A DNA stretch of 64,000 bases from Ruoffia sp044336205 (GCA_044336205.1 CP172318.1:1612001-1676000); one strand, 5' to 3'; numbered from the stretch's first letter, positions 42,463 to 51,851 are shown. The notes: generated by a model from the letters alone, not told the origin. Program-made: numbers and translations.

Positions 42463-45153
42463 ATGGAAGATTTCATCGCCTATCGTGAATCGACAGATTC
42501 AATCGTCTCAAAACTAGACAGTAACGTGTCACAAGGTTTGAGCTCATCTGAAGCGAAAGCACGTATTGAAAAATACGGTCCAAACGAAATTCAGGAGGAA
42601 GAAAAACGAACACTTCTACAAAAGTTCTTTGATCAATTTAAAGATTTTATGATCATTGTATTATTAGTAGCAGCTGTTGTCGCCGGATTCGTTGGAGTTG
42701 CTGAAGGTGAAGGTATTGCTGACTCAATTATCATTTTAATTGTTGTTATTTTAAATGCTATTATGGGGGTTTTCCAAGAGCAACAAGCTGAGAACGCTAT
42801 TGAATCTTTACGTAGCATGGCTTCACCTGAGGCTCATGTACGTCGTGACGGTTCAATTACATCAATTAAGAGTACAGAATTAGTTCCTGGTGATATTATT
42901 ACTTTAGAAGCAGGAGATGTTGTACCTGCGGATGTTCGTTTATTAGAAGCAAACTCATTACAAATCGAGGAAGCATCTCTAACTGGTGAATCGGTACCAG
43001 TTGTTAAAGACATTACAACGATCGAAGATGACAGTGTTGGTATTGGGGACCGCGATAACATGGCCTTCTCTAGTACAAACGTAACTTATGGACGTGGATT
43101 AGGTATTGTTACTGGAACAGGTATGAATACCGAAGTTGGACACATTGCTAAAATGTTAGCAAGTACAGAAGGACAATTAACACCTCTACAACGTGACCAA
43201 GAACAATTAGGTAAGACACTAACAATCGCAATTATAGCCATTGCTATCGTGACGTTCATCGTAGGTATTACTGTTCAAGACTTCGAATTAACACACATGT
43301 TATTAGTTTCGATTTCATTAGCAGTTGCTGCAATTCCTGAAGGGTTACCAGCTATCTCGACAATTATCTTATCTCAAGGTACAACTTCTATGGCTAAACG
43401 TAACGCTTTAGTACGTACGTTACCAGCAGTAGAAGCTCTTGGAAGTACTGAAGTTATTGCTTCAGATAAGACCGGTACATTAACTGTTAACAAGATGACT
43501 ATTGAGAAAGTTTTCTATAACGAAGAAATTCACGATGCTGCAGATGATATTAACTTCAACAATCCATTGTTACGTGCAATTACATTCGCTAACGATACGG
43601 ACATCGACAGCAATGGTGAATTAGTTGGAGATCCAACAGAGACAGCTATGATAAAGTACGCAATGGATAAAAACTTCGATGTGAAAGAAGCTGTTAATGC
43701 TGAACCACGTGTTGGTGAAGTCCCATTCGACTCTGCTCGTAAATTAATGTCAACTATCCATCAATTATCAGACGGCCGTTACTTCGTTGCTGTGAAAGGT
43801 GCACCTGATCAATTAATTAAGCGTGCAACTAAGATTGACGTTAATGATAATATACGTGATATTACTCAAGCAGATATTGACCACACATTGAAAGAAAACG
43901 AAGGAATGGCTCGTGAAGCTTTACGTGTTCTTGGTGGAGCATATAAGATTATCGACTCAGTTCCAGAAACCTTAAACACAGATACAGTTGAGCAAGATTT
44001 AATCTTTGCTGGTCTTGTAGGTATGATTGATCCTGAGCGTGAAGAAGCTGGTGCAGCTATCAAACGTGCTCGTGAAGCTGGAATCCGTACTGTTATGATT
44101 ACTGGTGACCACGCTATTACAGCACAAGCTATCGCTGAGCGTCTAACCATCTTAGACCCTAACGAACCTAACAACGAAGAACACGTTCGTACAGGTGCTG
44201 AATTAGATAATATGACAGATGAAGAATTAGCAAGAGAAGTTGCTAACTACTCTGTATACGCACGTGTATCCCCAGAGCATAAAGTTCGTATTATTAAGGC
44301 ATGGCAAGCTAACGACCGCACTATCTCAATGACCGGTGACGGGGTTAATGATGCGCCATCTCTAAAACAAGCTAACATCGGTGTTGGTATGGGGATTACA
44401 GGTACTGAAGTTGCTAAAGGTGCTTCTGATATGGTATTAGCTGACGATAACTTCGAAACAATCGTAGTTGCCGTTGAAGAAGGACGTAAAGTATTCGCTA
44501 ACATTCAAAAAGCTGTACAGTTCTTACTTTCAGCTAACTTAGGTGAGGTTTTAACTCTATTCGTTGCAACATTATTCGGATGGACAATCCTTGAACCAGT
44601 TCATATCTTATGGATTAACTTAGTAACTGACGTATTCCCTGCAATTGCTTTAGGTATGGAGAAAGCAGAGCCTCAAGCTATGCAACAAGCTCCACGTACT
44701 AAGAATGATAGTTTCTTATCCTTCGGAGTATTACCAAGTATCGCTTACCAAGGTATCTTTGAAGGTCTACTTACATTAGGTGTTTACTACTATGGTGAGT
44801 ATATCTTAGGTGTAGAACATCAAACTGCTGAAACAATGGCATTCATTACACTTGGATTTATCCAGCTATTCCACTCATATAACGTTAAATCAATCTTTAA
44901 CTCATTATTCAGTGGAAATCCATTTGATAACAAGTACTTAAACGGTGCATTCGTACTTTCTGGTGCTTTATTATTAGGTGTAATTCTAATTCCTGGAATT
45001 AATGACTACTTCTCAGTAACAATTCCTAGCCCAGCACAATGGGCAGTGTCAATTGGGGCAGCCTTTAGTATTATCTTTATCGTTGAGATTTTCAAGTTCA
45101 TCTTCCGCGCAACTGGTCTTGCCGATAAATACCAAAAGAAAATCGTTGATTAA
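42463..45153 (+). CDS. P-type cation ATPase (type IIA), probable Mn2+ exporter
   Basis: An 896-residue membrane pump of the SERCA/PMR1-like P-type group. Visible: TGES (EEASLTGESVPV), the phosphorylated Asp in SDKTGTLTVNKMT, the TM4 site VAAIPEGLPAI, the N-domain KGAPDQLIKRA, the hinge TGDGVNDAPSLKQA, and about ten membrane segments. IIA pumps move Ca2+ and/or Mn2+. The Mn2+ riboswitch directly upstream argues for Mn2+ efflux, as for YoaB of Lactococcus; this is inference from context. AGGAGG is 10 bases before the ATG. Monocistronic, with a strong terminator. Confidence 0.93.
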   Translation: MEDFIAYRESTDSIVSKLDSNVSQGLSSSEAKARIEKYGPNEIQEEEKRTLLQKFFDQFKDFMIIVLLVAAVVAGFVGVAEGEGIADSIIILIVVILNAIMGVFQEQQAENAIESLRSMASPEAHVRRDGSITSIKSTELVPGDIITLEAGDVVPADVRLLEANSLQIEEASLTGESVPVVKDITTIEDDSVGIGDRDNMAFSSTNVTYGRGLGIVTGTGMNTEVGHIAKMLASTEGQLTPLQRDQEQLGKTLTIAIIAIAIVTFIVGITVQDFELTHMLLVSISLAVAAIPEGLPAISTIILSQGTTSMAKRNALVRTLPAVEALGSTEVIASDKTGTLTVNKMTIEKVFYNEEIHDAADDINFNNPLLRAITFANDTDIDSNGELVGDPTETAMIKYAMDKNFDVKEAVNAEPRVGEVPFDSARKLMSTIHQLSDGRYFVAVKGAPDQLIKRATKIDVNDNIRDITQADIDHTLKENEGMAREALRVLGGAYKIIDSVPETLNTDTVEQDLIFAGLVGMIDPEREEAGAAIKRAREAGIRTVMITGDHAITAQAIAERLTILDPNEPNNEEHVRTGAELDNMTDEELAREVANYSVYARVSPEHKVRIIKAWQANDRTISMTGDGVNDAPSLKQANIGVGMGITGTEVAKGASDMVLADDNFETIVVAVEEGRKVFANIQKAVQFLLSANLGEVLTLFVATLFGWTILEPVHILWINLVTDVFPAIALGMEKAEPQAMQQAPRTKNDSFLSFGVLPSIAYQGIFEGLLTLGVYYYGEYILGVEHQTAETMAFITLGFIQLFHSYNVKSIFNSLFSGNPFDNKYLNGAFVLSGALLLGVILIPGINDYFSVTIPSPAQWAVSIGAAFSIIFIVEIFKFIFRATGLADKYQKKIVD

Positions 45154-45176
45154 TTAAACTTAATTCGTTGATTCAA

Positions 45177-45206
45177 AGCCTAGCAGATAAAACTGCTAGG
45201 CTTTTT
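45177..45206 (+). terminator. Terminator of the P-type ATPase gene
   Basis: AGCCTAGCAG (45177-45186) pairs with 45193-45202, then TTTTT. Confidence 0.9.
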
Positions 45207-45230
45207 GTTACATAATAATAAATACTTAGA

Positions 45231-45260
45231 TCAAAAAGACACCTATATTGAGGTGTCTTT
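45231..45260 (-). terminator. Terminator of hom-thrB
   Basis: AAAGACACCT (45235-45244) pairs with 45251-45260 and is followed on the minus strand by TTTTTGA, 9 bp after the thrB stop. Confidence 0.88.
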
Positions 45261-45268
45261 GATCTATC

Positions 45269-46153
45269 TTATGAATTGTAATGCACTTGAGTTTCTTCAT
45301 GAATGCAATTAGGAACGACTTCCTTCAATTTCTCAATAATTTCACTGACTTTATCACTTGAACACAATGTCAATACTGTAGGTCCTGCTCCACTAATTAA
45401 TGTTGCATAAGCTCCTTGTGAGATTGCTGTGTCTTTAATATCTTGAAATTCTTTAATTAATGGTTGTCGATACGGCTCATGGAATTGATCACGCATCATT
45501 AATTGTCCCATTGTTGGATAATCACCCTTAATCATCGACAATAACATGACATTATTCATGGCATTTTGCTCAACCGCTTTATCCTTCTCATAGACATCTG
45601 GAATGGCTTCCCGGGCGTCTTGGGTTGATATCTCATAAGGTGGTATTGAAAGAATTAAGCTTACTCCATCAAAATCAATTTGATGATACACTAAAAGATC
45701 TTGATCATAGTAACCTACAAAAGCACCACCGGTTACACACGGGCCAACATTATCAGGATGCCCTTCAATCTCTGAAGCCAGTCTTACCTTGTCTTCTTCT
45801 GTTAGATTAAGGTCTAAGAAATGTTTAGCCAACTCAATGCCTCCCACAATGGCACTAGATGAACTTCCAAGACCATGTGTTAAAGGGATTTCACTCGTCA
45901 TAATTACTTTTAAGGCTGGCATTTCTTTGTTAAATCTTTGAGCTATCGCCTTAGCTGTCTTTGCGACCAAGTTCATTTCACCGCTAGGTAATTGTGCTAA
46001 GTCATCTTGCTTATATTCAAACTGCCACTTTGAGCTTAAGCTAGCATCAAGATAAAGGTACTTACTAATGGCTAGCCCCATCGAATCGAAGCCCAGACCA
46101 AGATTTGCACTGGTTGCTGGAATTTTAATTGATATTTTGTCCATAATAACCAC
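45269..46153 (-). CDS. thrB: Homoserine kinase
   Basis: A 294-residue GHMP kinase that phosphorylates homoserine in threonine synthesis. The GHMP ATP loop LTHGLGSSSSAIVGGI, the N-terminal KIPATSANLGLGFDSMG and the C-terminal SGAGPTVLTL are all present. I keep the GTG at 46153, because AAGGA sits 7 bases before it; the inner ATG at 46144 (MDKISIK) is also possible but is 16 bases from that site. The RBS overlaps the hom stop codon (TAAGGA), so translation is probably coupled. No thrC is in the window. Confidence 0.95.
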   Translation of the reverse strand: MVIMDKISIKIPATSANLGLGFDSMGLAISKYLYLDASLSSKWQFEYKQDDLAQLPSGEMNLVAKTAKAIAQRFNKEMPALKVIMTSEIPLTHGLGSSSSAIVGGIELAKHFLDLNLTEEDKVRLASEIEGHPDNVGPCVTGGAFVGYYDQDLLVYHQIDFDGVSLILSIPPYEISTQDAREAIPDVYEKDKAVEQNAMNNVMLLSMIKGDYPTMGQLMMRDQFHEPYRQPLIKEFQDIKDTAISQGAYATLISGAGPTVLTLCSSDKVSEIIEKLKEVVPNCIHEETQVHYNS

Positions 46154-46163
46154 TTTCTAATCC

Positions 46164-47354
46164 TTAATCTCTAATGAGGCTATAGATGACTTCAACTTGA
46201 TCTGAAGTCTTTAATTGTTGAACTTGCGCGTTCGTTACATCGTCAGCAAGAATGACCCAATGTCCCTTATCTTCACTAATTAACTTTCCTTGGATGGCAA
46301 GTGATTCTGCAGCCTCTTTCGATGTGAATCGAATGTAATATGCTCCCTCACTACTCTCCTGGCTGATCTTAGCTTTATTTTTAACAACTAAATTTCCAAC
46401 AAAGCCAAATTTCATAATATTCATAATATCTGCTACGACAGCTGATGCCGTCTCAAGGCTCCCTGCTCCAGGTCCATAGAACATTGTCTCACCAAAAGCA
46501 TTACCATTCACATAGACCGCATTCGCTGCTTCGTTAACTGTAGCTAATTGATGATCTACTGGCAAGAAGACAGGTTCGACATTAATTGATAATGAATCAC
46601 CCTTATATTCGCTCTTACCTAATAATTTCATAACCAGTCCTGCTTGCTTACCATATTCAAGATCTTCTGTAGAGACAGAGCTAATTCCCTTCACTTCAAT
46701 CTCTTCTTCCTGAATATCTAAATCATAAGCAATCCGTGACAATAAGGCGATTTTACGACGAGCGTCATATCCTTCCACATCATTCGTAGGGTCCTTCTCC
46801 GCATAACCTAGTTCTTGAGCTTGGGCAAGAGCATCTTCATAAGACGTTCCCTCTGCTGTCATCTTGGTTAAAATATAGTTGGTCGTTCCATTCAGAATTC
46901 CCATCAAACGACTTATAATATTTGATTGTAAGCCATATGTTAAGGCATTGATAATTGGTATTCCACCTGCCGATGAAGCTTCATAGGCCAACTGAGCACG
47001 GTTATCATTACCAATTTGTGCTAATTCATTAATATGTATAGCAAGCATGTCTTTATTCGCACTTACAACGTGAATTCCTTGTGCCAAAAATTGCTTGTGT
47101 ACAGAATATGTAAAGTCAATCCCACCTAAGACTTCAACAACTAACTCTACATCACTTTCAAGAATGTCATTAAGATCAGATGTAATCGTTATATTAGATA
47201 AATCCAAATTATGTTGATCATTAATGCTGTTACCGAAGACATGCGTCACTTCAATTAATTCATCAGCAAATTTCTTAATATGTTTTTGATTTTCTTGAAT
47301 AACTTTTAATACGCCACTTCCAACTGTTCCCATTCCAAGTATTGCTATTTTCAT
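46164..47354 (-). CDS. hom: Homoserine dehydrogenase
   Basis: A 396-residue NAD(P)H-dependent enzyme reducing aspartate semialdehyde to homoserine. It shows the Rossmann start (IAILGMGTVGSGVLKV), the VVSANKDMLA segment with the catalytic Lys, and the signature LMGILNGTTNYILTKM. The C-terminus (YYIRFTSKEAAESLAIQGKL) is a short ACT-like regulatory domain. The protein is somewhat shorter than the roughly 430 residues common in Bacillus. Divergent from the aspartate kinase gene, sharing a 136-bp control region with a 17-bp dyad. Confidence 0.95.
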   Translation of the reverse strand: MKIAILGMGTVGSGVLKVIQENQKHIKKFADELIEVTHVFGNSINDQHNLDLSNITITSDLNDILESDVELVVEVLGGIDFTYSVHKQFLAQGIHVVSANKDMLAIHINELAQIGNDNRAQLAYEASSAGGIPIINALTYGLQSNIISRLMGILNGTTNYILTKMTAEGTSYEDALAQAQELGYAEKDPTNDVEGYDARRKIALLSRIAYDLDIQEEEIEVKGISSVSTEDLEYGKQAGLVMKLLGKSEYKGDSLSINVEPVFLPVDHQLATVNEAANAVYVNGNAFGETMFYGPGAGSLETASAVVADIMNIMKFGFVGNLVVKNKAKISQESSEGAYYIRFTSKEAAESLAIQGKLISEDKGHWVILADDVTNAQVQQLKTSDQVEVIYSLIRD

Positions 47355-47408
47355 AAACTGTGATTTCTCCTTTAAGTTTAAATTAAAAAAAAATTAAAAC
47401 TATTCTCA

Positions 47409-47459
47409 ATAATCTTACAATATTTGGTAGGAATTTTCCATTAAATATTGTAAGATTAT
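47409..47459. promoter_or_regulatory. Perfect 17-bp dyad in the hom/lysC divergent promoter region
   Basis: ATAATCTTACAATATTT (47409-47425) is exactly repeated in inverted form at 47443-47459, with a 17-base centre. It lies midway between two divergent genes of one pathway, with TTATAAAT overlapping its right arm. It reads like an operator for a shared regulator; a run of T is missing, so it is not a terminator. Confidence 0.7.
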
Positions 47460-47490
47460 AAATAGATTAGAAAAAGAGGAGTAATAATAT

Positions 47491-48846
47491 ATGAAAGTCG
47501 CAAAATTCGGCGGAAGTTCATTGAGTTCTGCCAGTCAAATTCAAAAAGTAGCAAGAATCATTCAAGATGATTCTGAAATTCGTTATGTTGTAGTAAGTGC
47601 CCCAGGGAAGCGTGATGATAAAGATGTCAAAGTGACTGACTTACTAATTGCCTTACATACAAATCATTCTATTGGGGTCGATACAACCAATATCGAAAAC
47701 CAGATTATTCAAAGATACCAATCCATCGCGAATGACTTAAATATTGCTGATGATATCATTGAAGGATTCCGTCAGAAGCTTCAAGAATTACTTCAAACCA
47801 TTGAACGTTCTAATCGTCTACTTGATGCCTTAATGTCTTGTGGTGAGGACTTTAATGCTCAACTCATTAGCCAATACTTTAACCAGATTGGTATGGAAGC
47901 AGAATACAAGTCACCTAAGGAAATGGGAATTATCGTTACGGACGAACCGTCAAATGCTCGATTACTGAAGGATTCTTACGACAAAATCGCTCAACATAAA
48001 AATAGTGAGAAAATATTAGTTATCCCAGGATTCTTTGGTGTCTCAAAAAATGATGATATCGTGACATTCTCTAGAGGGGGTTCTGATATAACAGGTGCGA
48101 TCATTGCACGAGGTGTTGAAGCAGATATCTATGAAAACTTCACTGACCAATCATATATCTACTCTGCTCACCCAGGTATTGTCGATAAGCCTCACGCTAT
48201 TAATATTATCACTTACCGTGAGATGCGTGAGTTAGCTTATTCTGGATTCGGCATCTTCCACGATGAGGCTTTAACACCTTTATACGAAGTTCAAATTCCT
48301 ATCCAAATTAAAAACACTAACCAACCAGATATCGATGGTACCATGATTGTTGTTGAGCGAGACGATGTCAAGGAATATCCGGTAATTGGTGTAAGTGGAG
48401 ATAGTGGCTTTATTTCAATTACGATCAAGCGCTACTTACTCAACGGTGAGATTGGTTATACTCGCCGACTGCTTCAAATTTTTGAAGACCATGATATTAA
48501 TATCGAACATATTCCAACAGGAATTGATGATATTTCGGTAGTAATGCGTGCCAACCAGTTCGAGAACAATAACAAGCTCGAGGAGCTTATCGAAGATATT
48601 GAACAACAATTCGAACCTGAATGGATTCATATAGAAGATGACTTGGCTATTTTGGTTGTTGTAGGTGAAGGAATGCGTAATACAATCGGTATTGCTAACC
48701 GTGCTACTGCTGCCTTTTCTCTAAGTAACATAAGCTTACGTATGATTAACCAAGGGGCTTCAGAGATTAGTATGTTCTTTGCGATTAAGTCTAAAGACTT
48801 AAACAAAGCCTTAAATAGTCTATATATTAATTATTTTGGGCTGTAA
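47491..48846 (+). CDS. lysC: Aspartate kinase
   Basis: A 451-residue monofunctional aspartokinase, the first step of the Asp-family pathway. The N-terminal kinase domain has VAKFGGSSLSSASQIQKVA, VVVSAPGKRDDKD, and TFSRGGSDITGAIIARG with YENFTDQ. Two ACT domains form the C-terminal regulatory part (ISITIKRYLLNGEIG; ILVVVGEGMRNTIGIAN), probably for feedback by lysine or threonine. GAGGAG lies 9 bases upstream. Which amino acid controls it is not known. IS copy 2 begins 35 bp after its stop, inside the terminator. Confidence 0.93.
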   Translation: MKVAKFGGSSLSSASQIQKVARIIQDDSEIRYVVVSAPGKRDDKDVKVTDLLIALHTNHSIGVDTTNIENQIIQRYQSIANDLNIADDIIEGFRQKLQELLQTIERSNRLLDALMSCGEDFNAQLISQYFNQIGMEAEYKSPKEMGIIVTDEPSNARLLKDSYDKIAQHKNSEKILVIPGFFGVSKNDDIVTFSRGGSDITGAIIARGVEADIYENFTDQSYIYSAHPGIVDKPHAINIITYREMRELAYSGFGIFHDEALTPLYEVQIPIQIKNTNQPDIDGTMIVVERDDVKEYPVIGVSGDSGFISITIKRYLLNGEIGYTRRLLQIFEDHDINIEHIPTGIDDISVVMRANQFENNNKLEELIEDIEQQFEPEWIHIEDDLAILVVVGEGMRNTIGIANRATAAFSLSNISLRMINQGASEISMFFAIKSKDLNKALNSLYINYFGL

Positions 48847-48889
48847 AACAAGATATAGAAAAAAACACCATCAAATGGCATTGAACTGA

Positions 48890-48928
48890 CCCCCTTAAGT
48901 TGGACCAAGAAAATCCAACTTAAGGGGG
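48890..48928 (+). promoter_or_regulatory. IS left-end hairpin covering the orfA ribosome binding site, copy 2
   Basis: The same 15-bp perfect inverted repeat as in copy 1 (arms 48890-48904 and 48914-48928), with the AAGGGGG ribosome site in its 3' arm. Confidence 0.7.
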
Positions 48929-48935
48929 TATTTGT

Positions 48936-49526
48936 ATGGCGAAATATACTCTAGATTTTAAAATGAAAGTGGTCGCAGAGTATCTGTCTGGTACGATTGG
49001 ATTAAACTCATTGACTAAGAAATATAAACTCAAATCAACCCAACAAATAATAAGGTGGGTCAATGCGTATCAAACATTGGGGGTGGAAGGATTAAAACGC
49101 TCTCGCAAAAATAATTCATACAGTGTAGAATTTAAGTTGAAAGCAATTACTATGTATGAAACAAGCGAGAAATCCTATCAAGAAGTGGCGAATGAGTTAG
49201 GTTTGAATAATCCACCTCTCATTATTGCTTGGCGACAAGCATACTATGACCACGGGATTGAAGGACTTTCTCGCAAGCGAGGGAGGCCCACAATGTCTAA
49301 AAAGAAAAAGGCTAAAAACGAAAAGCAAATAGCTGCTTCTCAGCCATTAAAAATAACGGATTTAGAGCAGGCAAACAAGCGAATTGAAGAACTTGAGTAT
49401 GAGCTCAAGATGCAAACCATTAAAAATAAATACTTGGAAATGTTAAGGAGCTTGCGGCTTCAGAAAACAACGAAGACAAAGCAAGAATCATCCACAAGCT
49501 CCGACAAGAAGAAAAATTTACCCTAA
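48936..49526 (+). CDS. IS3-family transposase OrfA, copy 2
   Basis: A 196-residue DNA-binding protein identical in sequence to OrfA of copy 1: two helix-turn-helix units, a basic stretch and a coiled coil. The slippery-type heptamer A AAT TTA lies at 49514-49520, just before the stop, as in copy 1. Confidence 0.93.
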   Translation: MAKYTLDFKMKVVAEYLSGTIGLNSLTKKYKLKSTQQIIRWVNAYQTLGVEGLKRSRKNNSYSVEFKLKAITMYETSEKSYQEVANELGLNNPPLIIAWRQAYYDHGIEGLSRKRGRPTMSKKKKAKNEKQIAASQPLKITDLEQANKRIEELEYELKMQTIKNKYLEMLRSLRLQKTTKTKQESSTSSDKKKNLP

Positions 49527-49567
49527 CTGAGATTCTTGCGGAGGTTGATTTCCCTAAATCAACCTAT

Positions 49568-50365
49568 ATGTATTGGCAGGCTCAATGGAAAAGATACGAT
49601 CCTGATCAAAAAATTAAAGATGAAATGCTGAGCATTCGTGTAAAACACCCAAATTATGGTTACCGTCGCATGCATGCGATGCTTGTTAAAGATGGGTGGA
49701 AAATCAATCGGAAGAAAGTCCAACGTCTCTGCCAAGAATTAAAAATTCAAGTTAAAAATTATGGTCGAAAATATCGTCGATACAATAGCTATAAAGGAAC
49801 CATAGGACAGATTGCACCCAATCGAGTCAATCGTCGATTTGATAGCTCTGTCCCCTATCAAAAGATCACAACTGATACAAGTGAATTCAAATATTACGAA
49901 GAAGATGCTGCTGGCAAGCTTCAAGTTAAGAAACTATATTTTGATCCTTTCATGGACCTATATAATCTAGAAATTATCAGTTTTAAGATCTCACACCAAC
50001 CAAATAAAGAAACAATGCTTAGAGCATTAGAAGAAGCGATTGATGCTTCGAAAGAGTGTGCCTATCGGAGAACTTTCCACTCAGACCGTGGTTGGGCTTA
50101 TCAGATGAAGGTGTATCAAGCGTTATTGGAAGACCATCAGATATTTCAAAGTATGTCGCGTAAAGGCAACTGTTATGACAATGCACCGATAGAGAACTTC
50201 TTCGGGGTGATGGAACAAGAGATGTATTATGGAAAAGTTTATCGAAGTTACAGTGAATTAGAACAAGCAATCAATGATTATATTCGTTACTATAACGAGG
50301 TGCGAATTAAGGAAAAGTTAAGCTGGTTAAGTCCTGTTGAATATCGAGAAACACTGGCTGCTTAA
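49568..50365 (+). CDS. IS3-family transposase OrfB (DDE integrase core), copy 2
   Basis: A 265-residue catalytic domain with the complete DDE triad (TTDTSEF, HSDRGWAYQ, APIENFFG). It differs from copy 1 by Arg for Cys (NRRF), Val for Glu (MKVYQ), Glu for Lys (VMEQE) and Tyr for His (IRYYN). IRYYNEVR is closer to the family pattern than copy 1's IRHYN, while VMEQE departs from the usual Lys. The frame is open from 49430 and is probably expressed as a -1 frameshift fusion to OrfA. Confidence 0.92.
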   Translation: MYWQAQWKRYDPDQKIKDEMLSIRVKHPNYGYRRMHAMLVKDGWKINRKKVQRLCQELKIQVKNYGRKYRRYNSYKGTIGQIAPNRVNRRFDSSVPYQKITTDTSEFKYYEEDAAGKLQVKKLYFDPFMDLYNLEIISFKISHQPNKETMLRALEEAIDASKECAYRRTFHSDRGWAYQMKVYQALLEDHQIFQSMSRKGNCYDNAPIENFFGVMEQEMYYGKVYRSYSELEQAINDYIRYYNEVRIKEKLSWLSPVEYRETLAA

Positions 50366-50388
50366 GGAATAACCTTAAGCAAATAAAA

Positions 50389-50422
50389 AGAGAGACAAGC
50401 ATAAAACTATGCCTATCTCTCT
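50389..50422 (-). terminator. IS-borne right-end terminator, copy 2
   Basis: The same AGAGAGA/TCTCTCT hairpin as in copy 1, with CTTTTTATTT on the minus strand. It faces transcription arriving from proBA. Confidence 0.7.
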
Positions 50423-50568
50423 GGTCCAACTATTTGGGGTCACTCTACATCTTCAGTGTCATTTGATGGTGCTTTTTATACTCCAAAATACTAGTCAACT
50501 TCCCTCATTAACTCAATAAAGAGATCCCCAAGATAGATGCTCTCTGTAACGAAGATATTAGCTATTTA

Positions 50569-51831
50569 TTATTGACGGATTTGTCCAGATCCTTCAACAG
50601 TATATTTATAGCTAGTTAAAGCTTCTAGCCCCATTGGTCCACGGGCATGAAGTTTTTGAGTGCTAATCCCCATCTCACCACCGAAACCAAACATTTCACC
50701 ATCAGTGAATCGTGTTGACGTATTCACATAAACTACGGCTGAATCAACATCTCTTAAAAAGTCCTGAGCTACAGAATAGTTTTCTGTAACTATAGCATCG
50801 GAATGACCTGTCGAATATGTTGCTATATGTTCTATTGCTTCGTCGTATGACGATGTCACTTTGACAGCTAAAATACTATCAAGAAACTCTGTCTGAAAGT
50901 CTGCTTCTGTGGCTTCTTCAAGACCTTCAATGATTGATCTAGCTTTGTCGTCCCCTCGTACTTCTACGTGATATTCTTTTAAGGCTACGACCAACTGACC
51001 TAATTCTTCACGCGCAACACTTTCGTCAATAACGAGAGTCTCAAGCGCATTACACACTGAATCACGTTGAACTTTCCCGTTTAGTAAGATGTCTTTCGCC
51101 TTATTAATATCAGCTGCTTCATGGATATACAGATGACAATTTCCTACTCCAGTCTCAATCACTGGCACAGTTGCTTGCTTAATAACAGCTTGAATCAATC
51201 CAGCTCCACCTCGTGGAATTAAACAATCGACATATTGGTTTAAACGCATGAATTGACTAGCCAATTCCCTAGATGGATTGTTAATTAATTGAACAGATTC
51301 TTTAGATAATTCAGAATCTTCAAGACTCGCTTGTAAAATGTCAACAATCGCTAAGTTGCTCTCTAACGCTTCTTTACCACCACGTAAGATGACGGCATTT
51401 CCAGACTTTATGCTTAATCCTGAAGCATCAACCGTCACATTCGGTCTAGATTCATAGATAATTCCTATGACACCTAATGGTACAGGTTGTTGGGTAATTT
51501 TTAAACCGTCTTTATTAATCCATTGTTTCTTAGCTACTAATAATGGATCTGGTAAAGTAACCATCTGACGAAGACCATTCGCCATCCCTTCAATACGCGC
51601 TTCTGTTAAGGTTAACCTTTCAAGGAGTGAATCCGTTAAGCCATTCGCTTTCCCTGTCTCAAGGTCTCTTTGGTTTGCTGCGAGAATCTTATCTTGTTCT
51701 TCGATTAATCTATCTGCCATCTTATTCAATGCATCATTTTTCGCTTGTTCACTTGCTTTACGTAAAATATTTGATGCTTTCTTGGCTTTCTTCCCTAAAT
51801 CAATTAAATATGGATCAAATTGTTCTGTCAT
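50569..51831 (-). CDS. proA: Gamma-glutamyl phosphate reductase
   Basis: A 420-residue NADPH-dependent reductase, the second step of proline synthesis. It has the aldehyde-dehydrogenase-like fold with GVIGIIYESRPNVTVDAS, NAVILRGGKEA, the catalytic Cys region RDSVCNALETLVID, and the C-terminal DGEMFGFGGEMGISTQK. GAGGAG lies 8 bases before the ATG. It follows proB by 20 bp; together they form proBA. No proC is in the window. Confidence 0.97.
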   Translation of the reverse strand: MTEQFDPYLIDLGKKAKKASNILRKASEQAKNDALNKMADRLIEEQDKILAANQRDLETGKANGLTDSLLERLTLTEARIEGMANGLRQMVTLPDPLLVAKKQWINKDGLKITQQPVPLGVIGIIYESRPNVTVDASGLSIKSGNAVILRGGKEALESNLAIVDILQASLEDSELSKESVQLINNPSRELASQFMRLNQYVDCLIPRGGAGLIQAVIKQATVPVIETGVGNCHLYIHEAADINKAKDILLNGKVQRDSVCNALETLVIDESVAREELGQLVVALKEYHVEVRGDDKARSIIEGLEEATEADFQTEFLDSILAVKVTSSYDEAIEHIATYSTGHSDAIVTENYSVAQDFLRDVDSAVVYVNTSTRFTDGEMFGFGGEMGISTQKLHARGPMGLEALTSYKYTVEGSGQIRQ

Positions 51832-51851
51832 TCATACTACTCCTCACTTAT

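Larger units (their letters stand above)
48882..50447 (+). mobile_element. IS3-family (IS150-like) insertion sequence, copy 2
   Basis: A 1566-bp element with the same ends and orientation as copy 1, flanked by its own 3-bp duplication CAT (48879-48881 and 50448-50450). The different target duplication shows that it transposed independently and that the two copies do not form a composite transposon. orfA is the same as in copy 1; orfB differs at five or more bases, four of them changing the protein. Confidence 0.95.
48866..50471. terminator. Bidirectional terminator of lysC / proA side, split by IS copy 2
   Basis: CACCATCAAATG (48866-48877), preceded by a run of A, is the exact complement of 50460-50471, which is followed by CTTTTT. 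Removing the IS and one CAT duplication restores the hairpin with inner GCA/TGT pairs and loop TCTTCAG. The IS lies on the 5' side of that loop. Confidence 0.85.

Noticed and set aside
47409..47459. Dyad between hom and lysC as a terminator
   Set aside because: Both genes start, not end, here, and no T run follows.
5828..50447. The two IS copies as ends of a composite transposon
   Set aside because: Each copy has its own 3-bp target duplication (CTA, CAT), and the DNA between carries essential housekeeping genes in normal gene order.
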